Counted from the first letter of the stretch, positions 35,538-46,496 are shown. The stretch: 64,000 nucleotides of DNA from DASTFY01 sp963769115 (GCA_963769115.1 CAVYKN010000006.1:185328-249327), one strand, 5' to 3'. Numbers and translations are program-made. The notes: a model not told the origin generated them from the sequence alone.

Positions 35538-36293
35538 TCAGCCGAGCGCGGCGGCGACGGCATCGGCGATGACGCCGGCGAACCGGCCGCCGCCCTCGGG
35601 CGCCAGGTGCACGCCGTCGGGAGCCAGCACCGGCTCGGTGGCGGCCACGGCGGCCCAGTCGGCCACCCGCAGCTGCGGCCGCTCGGCGTCCAGCAGCGCG
35701 AGCACGGCGTCGAAGGCCGCTGCTTCCGCGGGTCGGTCGGCGCGGTGGACGTTGACCCACACCACGGGCGCGTCGGGGCCGGCTGCTTCGAGCAGGGCGA
35801 TGATCCAGAACGCGTAGCGGCTCTGGTCGAGCGGTTCGTAGGCCACGTCGTTGGTGCCGAGCTGCACCACCCACACGTCGGGCTGGAGCGATCGCAACGA
35901 GCGCACTACGTCGAGCCCCGGCGTGATCTGGCCTTCCAGCCCCCAGGTGGGGATCCGCCGGCCCGGGGCCACGTCGAGGACCGGTTCGGTGCCGGCGGCC
36001 CGCAACCGGCCGTCGAGCTCCGAGGCCACCGAGTAGGCCAGCGAGTCACCGATGACCGCGACGACGGGCCGCGCCGGCGGTTCGGGCGCAGCCGGGACGG
36101 GCTCGGCGGACGCCGGTGCCGGGGGCGGCTCGACCGCTGGCGGCGCGACGGCCGTGACCGTGGTGACGGGCGCGGCGTCCTCGGCCGACGCCGACGCGGG
36201 GACCGGAGCGGTCACGCCGTAGGCCACGACGACGCCGGCCATGAGCGTCACCATCGCCACCGCGAGGGGGGCCGACGAGCCCTGGGCCCTCAT
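35538..36293 (-). CDS. Secreted SGNH/GDSL hydrolase
   Basis: 251 residues. N-terminal signal/anchor (about 8-30), Pro/Ala-rich linker (about 37-75), then an SGNH domain: GDSLAYS (Ser block), QLGTNDVAY (Asn block) and APDGVHLAPEG (Asp-His block). Likely acts outside the cytoplasm on an acetylated polymer or lipid. The ATG at 36293 overlaps the aminotransferase stop (ATGA, 36290-36293). Confidence 0.85.
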   Translation of the reverse strand: MRAQGSSAPLAVAMVTLMAGVVVAYGVTAPVPASASAEDAAPVTTVTAVAPPAVEPPPAPASAEPVPAAPEPPARPVVAVIGDSLAYSVASELDGRLRAAGTEPVLDVAPGRRIPTWGLEGQITPGLDVVRSLRSLQPDVWVVQLGTNDVAYEPLDQSRYAFWIIALLEAAGPDAPVVWVNVHRADRPAEAAAFDAVLALLDAERPQLRVADWAAVAATEPVLAPDGVHLAPEGGGRFAGVIADAVAAALG

Positions 36294-37642
36294 GCGACGA
36301 GTGCCTCGACCGCGGCGTCGAAGACCTCGCTGTGCAGGTCGACGTCGGCGGCGCTGTGGTGCGGCGACAGGAGCGCCATGTTGTGGAACGGCGTCAGCAG
36401 CACGCCACGGTTGAGGGCCCACAGGTGCATGAACGAGTCGAGCTCTGCGTCCACCGCGGCTGCCGCGGCCGCCCCGTCCCGCGGGGCCGGGCAGAACCAG
36501 TACTCGGCCCGGCAGCCGAGCTGCTGCACCGTCCACGGCACGCCGTGCGTGTCGATCGCCGTGCTGACTCCCCTCACCCAGCGGTCGGCCAGCGGGATGG
36601 CCCGGGCGAAGTCGTGCTCCGTGAGGGTCGTCGACAGCGTGGCCTTGATGGCGGCGACGGCCAGCGCGTTGCCGGTGAGGGTTCCGCCCACGCCGCCGAT
36701 GTCGACATCCTCCGCGGACAGCACGTCGTCGAGCCCGGCCGCCACGTCGGCCGTGAGGCCGTAGGCCGCGGCCGGCATGCCGCCGCCGATCGTCTTGCCG
36801 ATGACCAGGAAGTCGGGGTCGAGGCCCCAGGCCGCGGTGCAGCCCCCCGGCCCCGCGCAGATGGTGTGGGTCTCGTCGATCACGAGCAGCGTGCCGGTCG
36901 AGCGCGTCAGGTCCCGCAGCGCCTGGTGGTAGCCCGGATCGGGCAGCACGATGCCGATGTTGGTCAGCGCGGGCTCGGCGAGGACGCAGGCGACGTCCCC
37001 GACGGCCAGCGCCGCCTCCAGCGCGGGCACGTCGTTGAAGGGGACGACGACGGTGGTGAGCGCGGGATCGACCTGCGGGCCGATGGAGCCGTCACGGGCG
37101 ACCACCCGCCCGCGCTCGTCGAGGGTGGCCAGCGCTTCGTCGACCGTGCCGTGGTAGCACCAGTCGAAGACGAGCACCTTGGGTCGCCCGGTCACGTGGC
37201 GGGCGAAGCGCAGCACGAAGCGGTTGGCGTCGGTGGCCGTCATCGCCAGCTGCCAGAGCGGCAAGCCGAACCGCCGGTGGAGCTCGGCGGCCACCCACAG
37301 CGAGTCGGCACCGGGGAGCATCGTGGTGACGCCCCGACGGGCCTGCTCGGCGATGGCCTCGGCCACCTGGGGCAGCGAGTGGCCGGTCATGGCGCCCGTG
37401 TCGCCCAGGCAGAAGTCGACGTAGGTGTTCCCGTCGACGTCCGTGCAGCGGGCCCCTTCGGCGTGCTCCACGAAGACGGGGAAGGCACCGGGCCAGCGGG
37501 TCATCCAGGGCATCGGGACGCCGCTCAGCAGGTGGCACCGCGCTTCGGCGGCGAGGGCCGCGGACGCGGGATGGCTGTCGACGAAGCGCTGGTCCTCGGC
37601 GGCCCGCAGCTTCGCCAGCCGGTCGCGGTCGATGCCCACCAC
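36290..37642 (-). CDS. Class III PLP aminotransferase, GSA-aminomutase-like
   Basis: 450 residues. FCLGDTGAMTGHS and IDETHTICAGPGG are class III PLP motifs; the PLP lysine is in VIGKTIGGG; GGVGGTLTGNALAVAA follows. It resembles glutamate-1-semialdehyde 2,1-aminomutase, but no other haem gene is next to it, so it is better called a class III aminotransferase. It is coupled to the SGNH gene. Confidence 0.8.
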   Translation of the reverse strand: MVGIDRDRLAKLRAAEDQRFVDSHPASAALAAEARCHLLSGVPMPWMTRWPGAFPVFVEHAEGARCTDVDGNTYVDFCLGDTGAMTGHSLPQVAEAIAEQARRGVTTMLPGADSLWVAAELHRRFGLPLWQLAMTATDANRFVLRFARHVTGRPKVLVFDWCYHGTVDEALATLDERGRVVARDGSIGPQVDPALTTVVVPFNDVPALEAALAVGDVACVLAEPALTNIGIVLPDPGYHQALRDLTRSTGTLLVIDETHTICAGPGGCTAAWGLDPDFLVIGKTIGGGMPAAAYGLTADVAAGLDDVLSAEDVDIGGVGGTLTGNALAVAAIKATLSTTLTEHDFARAIPLADRWVRGVSTAIDTHGVPWTVQQLGCRAEYWFCPAPRDGAAAAAAVDAELDSFMHLWALNRGVLLTPFHNMALLSPHHSAADVDLHSEVFDAAVEALVA

Positions 37643-37675
37643 CGGCCCATTCTGGCCGGTCGCGCCGGTGAGGTC

Positions 37676-38476
37676 TCAGCCGGTGAGCTCCTCGGGGAGG
37701 CGGCCCCAGAACAGGATGCGCTTGAACGTGTAGAAGTACGGCGAGCGGTCGCCCAGCACCTCCAGCAGTCGGGCGCGGTAGCGATCCAGGAAGGCCTCGT
37801 ACGTGGCATCGTCCAAGCGGGTCCGGAACCGGGTCAGGCTCGTGCCCTTGACCCACTCGACCACCGCGGCCGTCGAGTCGAGGTGGTGGCCGTACACCTG
37901 CAGCCGGACGTGCTGGCGGGTGAAGCCGAGGGCATCGAGGAGCTCTGCGTACTGCTCGGGCCGGGCGACGTTGTGCACGGTGTCCCGGGGGATGTCACCA
38001 CCGAAGGCATCCGAGAAGCGCGGCTCGTGGGCGACCTCGTCGGCGACCACGTGGGAGGCGTGATCGAGGTTGGCCGGGACCTGGACGGCGAGCTGACCGC
38101 CGGGGGCCAGGAGACCCTTCCAGCGGGCCAGCACCTCGGCGTGTCCGGGCACCCACTGCAGCGAGGCGTTGGCGAGCAGCACGTCGAACCGGCCTTCGAG
38201 CGGCGGGTCGGCGAGGTCACCCGCCACGAATCGCAACGGCCCTCCGGCGCGGGGCTCGGCCTCGGCCAGCATGGCGGGCGACGAGTCCACCCCGACGAGC
38301 TCCGACGGGCACCAGAGCCCGACGAGCCCGGCCGTCAGCTCGCCGGTGCCGCAGCCGAGGTCGGCCACCCGGCCGCCGGGCTCCGGGGGTTCGACCAGGG
38401 CGACGAGGTCGTGGAACGGCGCGCTGCGCTGGGCCTTGAAGCGGTCGTACTGATCGGGGTTCCAGCCATCGGGCAC
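37676..38476 (-). CDS. tam: Trans-aconitate 2-methyltransferase
   Basis: 266 residues. WNPDQYDRF, VADLGCGTGELT (SAM-binding motif I) and NASLQWVPGH are hallmark features of Tam, which methylates trans-aconitate to relieve aconitase inhibition. GTG start at 38476, about 20 bp after the kdpE stop on the same strand. Two ACTTGTAT repeats precede the start. Confidence 0.88.
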   Translation of the reverse strand: MPDGWNPDQYDRFKAQRSAPFHDLVALVEPPEPGGRVADLGCGTGELTAGLVGLWCPSELVGVDSSPAMLAEAEPRAGGPLRFVAGDLADPPLEGRFDVLLANASLQWVPGHAEVLARWKGLLAPGGQLAVQVPANLDHASHVVADEVAHEPRFSDAFGGDIPRDTVHNVARPEQYAELLDALGFTRQHVRLQVYGHHLDSTAAVVEWVKGTSLTRFRTRLDDATYEAFLDRYRARLLEVLGDRSPYFYTFKRILFWGRLPEELTG

Positions 38477-38477
38477 A

Positions 38478-38500
38478 CTTGTATTCTACTTGTATTGTCA
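38478..38500 (-). promoter_or_regulatory. AT-rich direct repeat at the tam start
   Basis: On the plus strand ACTTGTAT occurs at 38478-38485 and 38489-38496, an 11-bp step, directly followed by TGTCAA. On the coding strand this reads TTGACA then two ATACAAGT copies. It is conspicuous in GC-rich sequence and sits at the tam start codon. It could be a -35 plus operator; the regulator is unknown. Confidence 0.4.
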
Positions 38501-39235
38501 AGCAGGCCCGGCAGGGTCTCCACCGTCAGGGTCGGGACTGGGCGCGGCGGGCTCGAAGCGGTAGCCCATGCCCGGCTCGGTGATGAGGTACCGCGGGCGG
38601 GCCGGCTCGGGCTCCAGCTTGCGCCGCAGCTGGGCCAGGTACACCCGCAGGTAGTTCGTCTCGCGCTCGTACGACGGGCCCCACACCTGCTGCAGGAGCT
38701 GCCGCTGCGTGATCAACCGGCCCGGATGGCGGGCGAGCACGTCGAGGATGCTCCACTCCGTGGGCGTCAGGTGGACCTCCTCGCCGTGCGCCCACACGCG
38801 CCGTGCCACCAGGTCCACCCGGAAGTCCGGCGTCTCCACCACCGGCTCCTCGGCCACCGGCTGATGCCGCCGGAGGGCGGCGCGCAGCCGGGCCAGCAGT
38901 TCGTTCATGCCGAACGGCTTGGTCAGGTAGTCGTCGGCACCGAGGTCGAGCGCGGCCACCTTGTCGGCCTCCGCCTCCCTGACCGAGAGCACGACGATCG
39001 GCACCGACGTCCATCCCCGCAGGCCGCGGATGACCTCGAGCCCGTCGATCCCGGGCAGCCCGAGGTCCAGCAGCACGACGTCCGGATGGCGGGCGGCCGC
39101 CAGGTGCAGCGCCTCCTCGCCCGACGCCGCCTGGTCGACGTCGTACCCACGCGCCTTGAGGTTGACGGCCAGGGCGCGGCGGATCTGCGGCTCGTCGTCC
39201 ACCACCAGGACGCGGCCACCCGCCCGCCCGGTCAT
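38498..39235 (-). CDS. kdpE: Response regulator KdpE
   Basis: 245 residues of the OmpR family. Receiver domain with VVDDEPQIRRAL, phospho-Asp in VVLLDLGLPGIDG and Lys in DYLTKPFG. The winged helix has LTPTEWSILDVLARHPG and YERETNYLRVYLAQLRRKLE, diagnostic of KdpE. It activates kdp genes on potassium limitation. The ATG at 39235 overlaps the kdpD stop (ATGA, 39232-39235). Confidence 0.93.
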   Translation of the reverse strand: MTGRAGGRVLVVDDEPQIRRALAVNLKARGYDVDQAASGEEALHLAAARHPDVVLLDLGLPGIDGLEVIRGLRGWTSVPIVVLSVREAEADKVAALDLGADDYLTKPFGMNELLARLRAALRRHQPVAEEPVVETPDFRVDLVARRVWAHGEEVHLTPTEWSILDVLARHPGRLITQRQLLQQVWGPSYERETNYLRVYLAQLRRKLEPEPARPRYLITEPGMGYRFEPAAPSPDPDGGDPAGPA

Positions 39236-41757
39236 GCCGCCGCCAGGGAGATGGTGACGGTGAGGCCACCGCCCGGCGTGTCGTCGACGCTGATGTCGCC
39301 CTGCATCGCGGTGACGAAGCCGTGGGCCACCGCCAGACCCGAGGCCGACGCCGGCGTCGTGCGAGCGGTCACCGAGGCGGCTGAAGGGCTCGAACACCCG
39401 GCCCCGCTGAGCCAGGGGGATTCCCGGACCACGGTCGATCACGCGCAGGCAGACGCGTCCCTGCACCGGCGCGGCCTCGATGCGCACCGGCTGCTCCTCG
39501 GGCGACCAGGCGAGCGCGTTGGACACGACGTTGGCCACGGCTCGCTCGAGCAGAGCGGGATCGGCCTCGACGAGGGGCACGGTCTCGGGCACGTCCACGT
39601 CGAGTTGCCGGCCGTTGACGCTGAGCCCGCTCAGCGCCGCGGCGACGATGTCCTCGAGGGCCACCGCCGCGGAGTTGAGCTTGAGCGCGCCGCTCTGCAG
39701 CCGGCTCATGTCGAGGAGGTTGGCGACGACGCGGTCGAGACGATCGGTGGCCGTGTCGATCGTGGCCAGCAGGTCGTCGCGGTCGTCTGCCGACCAGGCC
39801 ACGTCGCGCTGGAGCAGGCTCGTGACCGCGGCCTTGATCGACGCCAGCGGCGTGCGCAGATCGTGGGACACGGCCTGCAGCAGGGCCCGGCGGAGGGCGT
39901 CCGTCTCCACCAGCGCCTCGGCCTCGAGCGCCTCCTCGCGGAGCTCGCGGCTCTCGAGCGCCAGCCGGAGCTGGTCGGCGAAGGCCCGCAGCACCTCCTG
40001 GTCCGCAGCACCCAGCTGACCTCCGGTGAGCACCAACCGCCGCTGACCGTCCTCGTCGAGATCGATCGTCATGCCCGGCGAGCCACCGCGCGCCGACATC
40101 CGGCTCGTGCGCGGCGGCCGGGAAGCTGGAAGCCAGGACCTGCTCACCCGTGCCCGACCGCTCCACGACCGCCGCGCCGGTCAGCCCGAAGCTGCTGCGG
40201 AGTTGCTCCACGACCGCGGGCAGCGGATCGGCGTCGCCGATGAGCGTGGCCGTGGTGCGGGCCAGCGCCTGCGCCTCGGCGCGGGCCCGCAGCGCCTCCC
40301 GCGACCGGCGCAGGGCCCGCCCCACCAGCACGCTGACCAGCGCGGAGACCGCGACGAAGGCCGACAGCGCGACCAGGTTCTCCCCCTCCGCGATGGTGAA
40401 CGTGTGGAGCGGCGGCGTGAAGAACCAGTTCTCGAGCAGGAAGGCCGCCACCGCGGCGACCAGCCCGACGGCCAGGCCGCCGACAGCGGCGATGAGGACC
40501 ACCGCGGCGAGGTAGAGCAGCAGCACCGTCGACAGCGACAGGTCGCCCCGCAGCGGGATCAGCACCAGCGTCAGCAGCGGGAGAACGGTGGCGGCGAGCA
40601 CCCATCCCGCCACACGCCGCCGCCGGGGCAGCGAGCTCACGCTCTGCACCGCGGGCAACCGGCGCGACGCGCCTTGCCTCCGGCTCGGTCTCACCGGCGA
40701 TGACGTGCACGTCGATGTCGCCGACGCGCCGCAGCACCGAGGTGACCGGGGAGCCGCGGAGCAGCTCCTGCCACCGGCTGCGGCGGCTGGCGCCGAGGAT
40801 GACCTGCGTCGCCCGCTCGGCGCTGGCGAACGACGCCAGGGCCGAGGCCACGTCGTCGCCCACGACCTCGTGGTAGGACCCGCCGAGCTGGACCACGAGG
40901 TCCCGTTGGCGGTGCAGCTCGTCCTCGGAGGCGCCGGCCCGGCCGTCGGCGGCGGCCACGTGGACCCCGAGCAGCTCGCCGTGCACCCGCAAAGCCATGC
41001 GGCCGGCGCGCCGGATGAGGCGATCGCTCCCGGGGGCGCCGCTGATGGCCACGACCACCCGCTCCCGCGTCTCCCACGCCTCGGTGATGCCGTGGTCGTC
41101 GAGGTACCGCTGGAGCGACTCCTCCACCCGGTCGGCCACCCACAGCAGGGCCAGCTCGCGCAGCGCGCCCAGGTTGCCCGGGCGGAAGTAGTTGGCCAGG
41201 GCGGCGTCGACACGCTCGGGCGGGTAGATGTTGCCGTGGGCCATGCGCCGGCGCAGGGCCTCGGGGCTCATGTCGACCAGCTCGATCTGGTCGGCGGCGC
41301 GGACGACGGCGTCCGGCACGGTCTCGCGCTGCGTGACGCCGGTGATGCGCTCCATCACGTCGTTCAAGGACTCGAGGTGCTGGATGTTGACGGTCGAGAT
41401 GACGTCGATGCCGGCGTCGAGCAGCTCGTCGATGTCCTGCCACCGCTTGGCGTTGCGGCTGCCCGGCGCGTTGGTGTGGGCCAGCTCGTCGACCAGCGCC
41501 ACTGCCGGCTGGCGGGCGAGCACGGCGTCGAGGTCCATCTCCTCGAGCGTGGCGCCGCGGTACTCCACCGTGCGCCGAGGGACGATCGGGAGGTCGCGGA
41601 GCTGGCGCGCGGTGCCCGCCCGGCCGTGGGTCTCCACGTAGCCGACGACCACGTCCGTGCCGCGGCTCCGGCGACGCCACCCCTCGTCGAGCATGGCGTA
41701 CGTCTTGCCGACGCCTGGAGCGGCGCCGAGGTAGACGCGCAGGCGGCCGCGTGCCAT
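39232..41757 (-). CDS. kdpD: Sensor histidine kinase KdpD, three frameshifts
   Basis: About 842 residues when read across three frame changes (near 40675, 40090 and 39355). N-terminal KdpD domain with RVYLGAAPGVGKTYAML (Walker A) and a Usp-like domain, four TM segments (VLAATVLPLLTLVLIPL to the end of LLENWFFTPPLHTF), GAF-like region, then HisKA with VSHDLRTPLASIK and the ATPase part with VSNALAWSPEE. The last piece reads GLAVAHGFVTAMQGD. All domains are conserved, so the breaks look like sequence errors. Confidence 0.88.
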
Positions 41758-41790
41758 GACGTCAGTGTGCCCGAACGGCAACCGGACCGG

Positions 41791-42378
41791 TCACCCGGCT
41801 CCCAGCTCGTCGAGTGCCAGGTTGAGCAGGAGCACGTTCACGCCCGCGTCGCCGAGGATCGACAACGGCGCCGAGGTCGTGTGGCGGTCGATCAGCTCCA
41901 ACACGGCGTCCTCGCTCACGCCGCGCGCCTGCGCCACCCGCGGCGCCTGCAGCCGGGCGTTGGCCACCGAGATGTGCGGGTCGAGCCCCGAGCCCGAGGC
42001 CGTCACGGCGTCGACAGGCACGGCCACCTGGTCCGCCAACCCGTTCTCGGCCCGGTAGGCGGCCACCCGCTCGGCCACGGTGGCAAGGAAGTCGGGGTTG
42101 GTCGGACCGAGGTTGGAACCGCTGCTGGCCATCCCGTCGTAGCCGTCACCGGCCGCGGACGGGCGCGGGTGGAAGTAGCCGGGCGCGGTCGCGGCCTGCC
42201 CGATCAGCTCCGACCCGACGACGGTGCCGTCGCGCTCGATCAGCGAGCCGTCCGCCCGGTGGTCGAACAGCACCTGGGAGATCCCGGTGGTCACCAGCGG
42301 GTAGACGAGTCCGAGGAGGACGGTGAACAGCGCGACGGCTGCCACCGCCGGCGTCAGCTGCCGTACGAGCGGCTTCAT
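41791..42378 (-). CDS. kdpC: Potassium-transporting ATPase subunit KdpC
   Basis: 195 residues. One N-terminal TM helix (about 12-32), then a periplasmic domain with GSELIGQ, FHPRPSAAGDGYDG, SGSNLGPTNPD and DPHISVANARLQAPRVAQAR, the conserved KdpC signature. It stabilises the KdpFABC pump. It follows the kdpB stop by 1 bp and precedes kdpD by 33 bp. Confidence 0.95.
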   Translation of the reverse strand: MKPLVRQLTPAVAAVALFTVLLGLVYPLVTTGISQVLFDHRADGSLIERDGTVVGSELIGQAATAPGYFHPRPSAAGDGYDGMASSGSNLGPTNPDFLATVAERVAAYRAENGLADQVAVPVDAVTASGSGLDPHISVANARLQAPRVAQARGVSEDAVLELIDRHTTSAPLSILGDAGVNVLLLNLALDELGAG

Positions 42379-42379
42379 G

Positions 42380-44470
42380 TCAGCTCACCCCCAGGGCCGT
42401 GATGAGGACGTCGATCAGCTTGATGCCGACGAAGGGGGCGATGATCCCGCCCACGCCGTAGATGAGCACGTTGCGCCGCAGCACGTCCGACGCGCTCTCC
42501 GCCCGGAACTTGACGCCTCGCAGCGCCAGCGGGATCAGCAGGACGATGATGATGGCGTTGAAGATGACGGCCGAGAGGATGGCGGAACGGGCCGAGGCCA
42601 GCCCCATGACGTTGATCCGCTCGAGCGCAGGGAGGACGCCCGCGAACATCGCCGGGATGATGGCGAAGTACTTCGCCACGTCGTTGGCGATCGAGAAGGT
42701 GGTCAGCGCGCCGCGGGTGATGAGGAGCTGCTTGCCGATCTCCACGATCTCGATGAGCTTCGTCGGGTTGGAGTCGAGGTCGACCATGTTCCCCGCCTCC
42801 TTGGCCGCCTGCGTCCCGGTGTTCATGGCCACGCCGACGTCGGCCTGCGCGAGCGCCGGCGCGTCGTTCGTGCCGTCGCCCGTCATCGCCACGAGGTTCC
42901 CGCCCGCCTGCTCCTCGCGGATCAGGGCCATCTTGTCCTCGGGCGTCGCTTCGGCCAGGAAGTCGTCCACGCCGGCCTCCGCGGCGATGGCGGCGGCCGT
43001 GAGCGGGTTGTCGCCGGTGATCATCACCGTCCGGATCCCCATGGCCCGCAGGTGGTCGAAGCGCTCGCGCATGCCCGGCTTGACCGTGTCCTTGAGGCGG
43101 ATGACTCCGAGGATGCGCAGACCGTCGACGACCACCAGCGGCGTGGCGCCGTCGCGGGACACCTGCTCGACGATGGGCAGCAGCTCCAGCGGCACCTCGC
43201 CACCGGCCTCGGTCACCATGCGGCGCACGGAGTCCGCGGCGCCCTTGCGCACGGAGCGCCCAGACGGGAAGTCCATGCCGCTCATGCGGGTCTGGGCGGT
43301 GAAGGGCACCATGACGGCGCCGGGCTCGACGGACTCCGTCAGGCCGTAGCGCTCGCAGGTCAGGGCGACGATGGAGCGGCCCTCGGGCGTCTCGTCGGCC
43401 AGGCTCGAGGCCAGCGCGGCCTCGGCCAGCTCCTGCTCCGTCACCCCGTGGACCGGGATGAGCTCGGCCGCCTGGCGCGAGCCGAACGTGATGGTCCCCG
43501 TCTTGTCGAGGAGCAGCGTGCTCACGTCGCCCGCGGCCTCGACGGCGCGGCCGGACATGGCCAGCACGTTGCGCTGCACGAGGCGGTCCATCCCGGCGAT
43601 GCCGATGGCCGACAGCAGGCGCGCCGATGGTCGTCGGGATGAGGCAGACCAGGAGGGCCACCAGCACCACGATCGGCTGCTCGGCGCCGGAGTAGACGGC
43701 GAAGGGCTGCAGCGTGACGACCGCCAGCAGGAAGATGATGGTCAGGCCGGCCAGCAGGATGGACAGGGCGATCTCGTTCGGTGTCTTCTGACGGTCGGCG
43801 CCCTCGACGAGCGCGATCATCCGGTCCAGGAAGCTCTCGCCCGGGCGGGCGGTGATCCGCACCACGATCTCGTCGGACAGGACCCGGGTCCCGCCGGTGA
43901 CCGCCGACCGGTCGCCGCCGGACTCGCGGATGACCGGCGCCGACTCGCCGGTGATGGCCGACTCGTCGACGGTGGCGATCCCCTCGACGACATCGCCGTC
44001 GCCCGGGGATCACCTCTCCCGCCGTCACGACGCACAGGTCACCCGGCTGCAGGGCCGACGACGGCGTCTCGACCAGGACGACCGTGGAGCCGTCCTCACG
44101 CCGCACACGGGCCACCGTCTCGGACCGCGTCTTGCGCAGCGTGGCGGCCTGGGCCTTGCCGCGTCCCTCGGCCATGGCCTCGGCGAAGTTGGCGAACAGC
44201 ACCGTGAACCAGAGCCACAGCGACACCAGGCCGGAGAAGGTGTTCTCCGCCGCGGTCGCGCTGCCGAGGTCGCGGAGGAAGAGGAGCGTGGTGAGGACCG
44301 AGCCCACCTCCACCACGAGCATGACCGGGTTGCGGGCCATGGTGCGAGGGGCGAGCTTGCGGAACGAGTCCTTGATCGCCGGCCGGACGATGGACGGATC
44401 GAACAGCGAGCGGCTCGCTGACGGCCGCTGCCGGACCTTGGGTGGACGCTCGTCGAGGACGACTGGACAC
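42380..44470 (-). CDS. kdpB: Potassium-transporting ATPase KdpB, three frameshifts
   Basis: P-type ATPase subunit. Likely GTG start at 44470 behind GGAG. The frame changes near 44455, 44005 and 43622 (each one extra base), after which the protein reads DERPPKVRQRPS, then GDGDVVEG and TVDESAITGESAP, then LLSAIGIAGMDRLVQRN. About 695 residues when repaired, the usual size. The phosphorylated Asp is in LLDKTGTITFG; TGDGTNDAPALAQADVGVA is intact. Confidence 0.88.
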
Positions 44471-44478
44471 GGAGGCTC

Positions 44479-46207
44479 CTACAGGGAGAGGTGCTCGACG
44501 ATGGGTCCGAGCGCGAGCGCGGGGAAGAAGGTGAGGCCGGCGACGATCAGCACGACACCCAGCAGCAGCCCGGCGAAGAGCGTCGAGTCCGTCGGGAACG
44601 TCCCCGCCGTCACCGGCACCCGCTGCTTGCGCACCAGCGAGCCGGCGATGGCCAGCGCGGGGATGATCAGGAGGAAGCGGCCGACCAGCATCGACAGCCC
44701 CTGGGTCATCGTGTACCAGTCGGTCCCGGTGCTCATCCCGCCGAAGGCCGAGCCGTTGTTGTTGGCCGCGGAGGCGTAGTTGTAGAGCACCTCGGACAGG
44801 CCGTGCGGGCCGGGGTTGAGGATCGACGCCTTGGCCGAATCGAGCAGGACGGAGGCCGACGCGAACGCCAGCAGCCCGACCGGCATGGCGATGAGGTACA
44901 GCACCACCAGCTTCATCTCCGCGGCCTGGATCTTCTTGCCCAGGTACTCGGGCGTCCTTCCGACCATGAGGCCGGCGATGAACACGGCGAGGAGCGCGTA
45001 GACGAGGATGCCCATGAGGCCGACGCCGACGCCGCCCGGCGACACCTCGCCCAGCATCATGTGCGACCATCGGCACGAGCCCGCCCAGCGGCGTGAAGCT
45101 GTCGTGCATGCAGTTGACGGACCCGTTGGAGGTACCGGTCGTCGTCGCCGCCCACAGGCCGCAGCTGGCCGGGCCGAAGCGGATGTCCTTGCCCTCGAGG
45201 TTGCCACCGCTCTGGGTCATCGACTGCGACTGGTCGGCCCCCAGCGCGGTCAGCTCCGGGTTGCCTCCCTGCTCGGCGAAGGTGCCGAGCACGGCCATCG
45301 CCAGCCAGATGACGACCATCACCGCCAGCAGCACCCGGGCCTGCCGCCTGCTGCCGGCGAGGTGGCCGTAGGCGACGACCAGGGCGAGCGGGATCACGAT
45401 GATCGCGTAGGTCTCGATGAAGTTGGTCCAGCCGTTGGGGTTCTCGAACGGGTGCGCCGAGTTGGCGTTGAAGAAGCCGCCGCCGTTGGTGCCCAGCTGC
45501 TTGATGGCGACCTGCGAAGCCGCCGGCCCGCCGGGGATGGACTGGACCTCCTGGGCCGTCTGATCGAGAGGACGGACCTCGGTGGCCCCGCGGAGGTTCT
45601 GGACGACGCCCTGGCTGACGAGGAACAGCGCCACGACGAACGACAGCGGGAGCAGCACCCGGACGGTCGTGCGGACCAGATCGACCCAGAAGTTGCCGAG
45701 CGTGTTGCGGCGCCGCCGGGTGATGCCGCGGATGAGCGCCACCACGACGGCCATACCCGCCGCCGCGCTGACGAAGTTCTGGACCGTGAAGCCCAGCATC
45801 TGCGTGAGGTGGCTCATCGCCACCTCGCCCGAGTACCACTGCCAGTTCGTGTTGGTCATGAAGCTGACGGCGACGTTGAACGCGCCGTACGGCGCGATGC
45901 TCTCCACCCCCGTCGGGTTCAGGGGCAGCGACCCCTGGAAGCGCTGGATGGCGTAGACGGCCAGGAACGACACGAGGCTGAACGCCAGGAGCGAGATGGC
46001 GTAGACGTTCCATCGCTGCTCGCGCCGAGGGTCGACCCGCAGGACGCGGTAGATCAGCCGCTCGATCGGGCCGAAGATCCGGTCGCCGGGCGCCGACCCG
46101 TCTTCCCGGAGCCCGTACACGAGCGCCAGGTAGCGGCCGAGGAGCGGCACCGTCGCGGCCAGTGCGACGACGAAGAGGAGCAGCTGGAACCAGCCCGCCG
46201 CGCTCAT
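44479..46207 (-). CDS. kdpA: Potassium-transporting ATPase subunit KdpA, one frameshift
   Basis: Channel-like K+ binding subunit, about 575 residues with ten TM helices. Selectivity loops include TNTNWQWYSGE, TNGGGFFNANSAHPFENP and NNNGSAFGGMS. The frame shifts near 45068 (after LVPM); it resumes as HMMLGEVSPGGVGVG. The ATG at 46207 overlaps the kdpF stop (TGATG). Confidence 0.92.
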
Positions 46208-46308
46208 CAGAACCGGTCCGGGGCGATCAGGACCACCACGAGGTAGACGACGAGGGCCAGGGCCAGGCCGAGCCCGATCAGGTTGTCGGCCAGCGAGGCG
46301 AGGATCAC
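46207..46308 (-). CDS. kdpF: Small membrane subunit KdpF
   Basis: 33 residues, one TM helix (about 9-29: IGLGLALALVVYLVVVLIA) and the C-terminal PDRF typical of KdpF. It stabilises the Kdp complex. GTG start at 46308 overlaps the stop of the upstream 56-residue gene (GTGA, 46305-46308). It is too short for usual gene callers. Confidence 0.9.
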   Translation of the reverse strand: MILASLADNLIGLGLALALVVYLVVVLIAPDRF

Positions 46309-46475
46309 GCCGTCACCTCGTCCGGCGTGGGCGAGCCGGCCCGCGTCGACACCCGGTCGGGGTCGTCGGCGCCGAGCACGGGGTCGGGCCCGATGATCCG
46401 GTCGCACAGCGCCACATAGGCGACGCACAGGGCGAAGAACCCGAAGGTCACCGCCAGCACGAGGAGATCCCGCAT
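46305..46475 (-). CDS. Small membrane protein of the Kdp operon (56 residues)
   Basis: 56 residues starting MRDLLVLAVTFGFFALC. One hydrophobic helix (about 3-23), then a short CDRIIGPDP stretch and an acidic, polar tail (about 30-56). It sits between the DUF4118 gene and kdpF, with a ribosome site AGGAAAGGACAGG and a GTGA overlap into kdpF. The position and translational coupling argue that it is real and works with the Kdp pump. Similar small proteins before kdpF are, as far as I recall, found in actinobacteria; function unknown. Confidence 0.75.
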   Translation of the reverse strand: MRDLLVLAVTFGFFALCVAYVALCDRIIGPDPVLGADDPDRVSTRAGSPTPDEVTA

Positions 46476-46496
46476 GTCCTGTCCTTTCCTCGGGAC

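Noticed and set aside
36332..40243. A 1303-residue plus-strand frame
   Set aside because: Antisense to the aminotransferase, tam, kdpE and kdpD. Composition is low-complexity Arg/His/Gly typical of reverse frames in GC-rich DNA.
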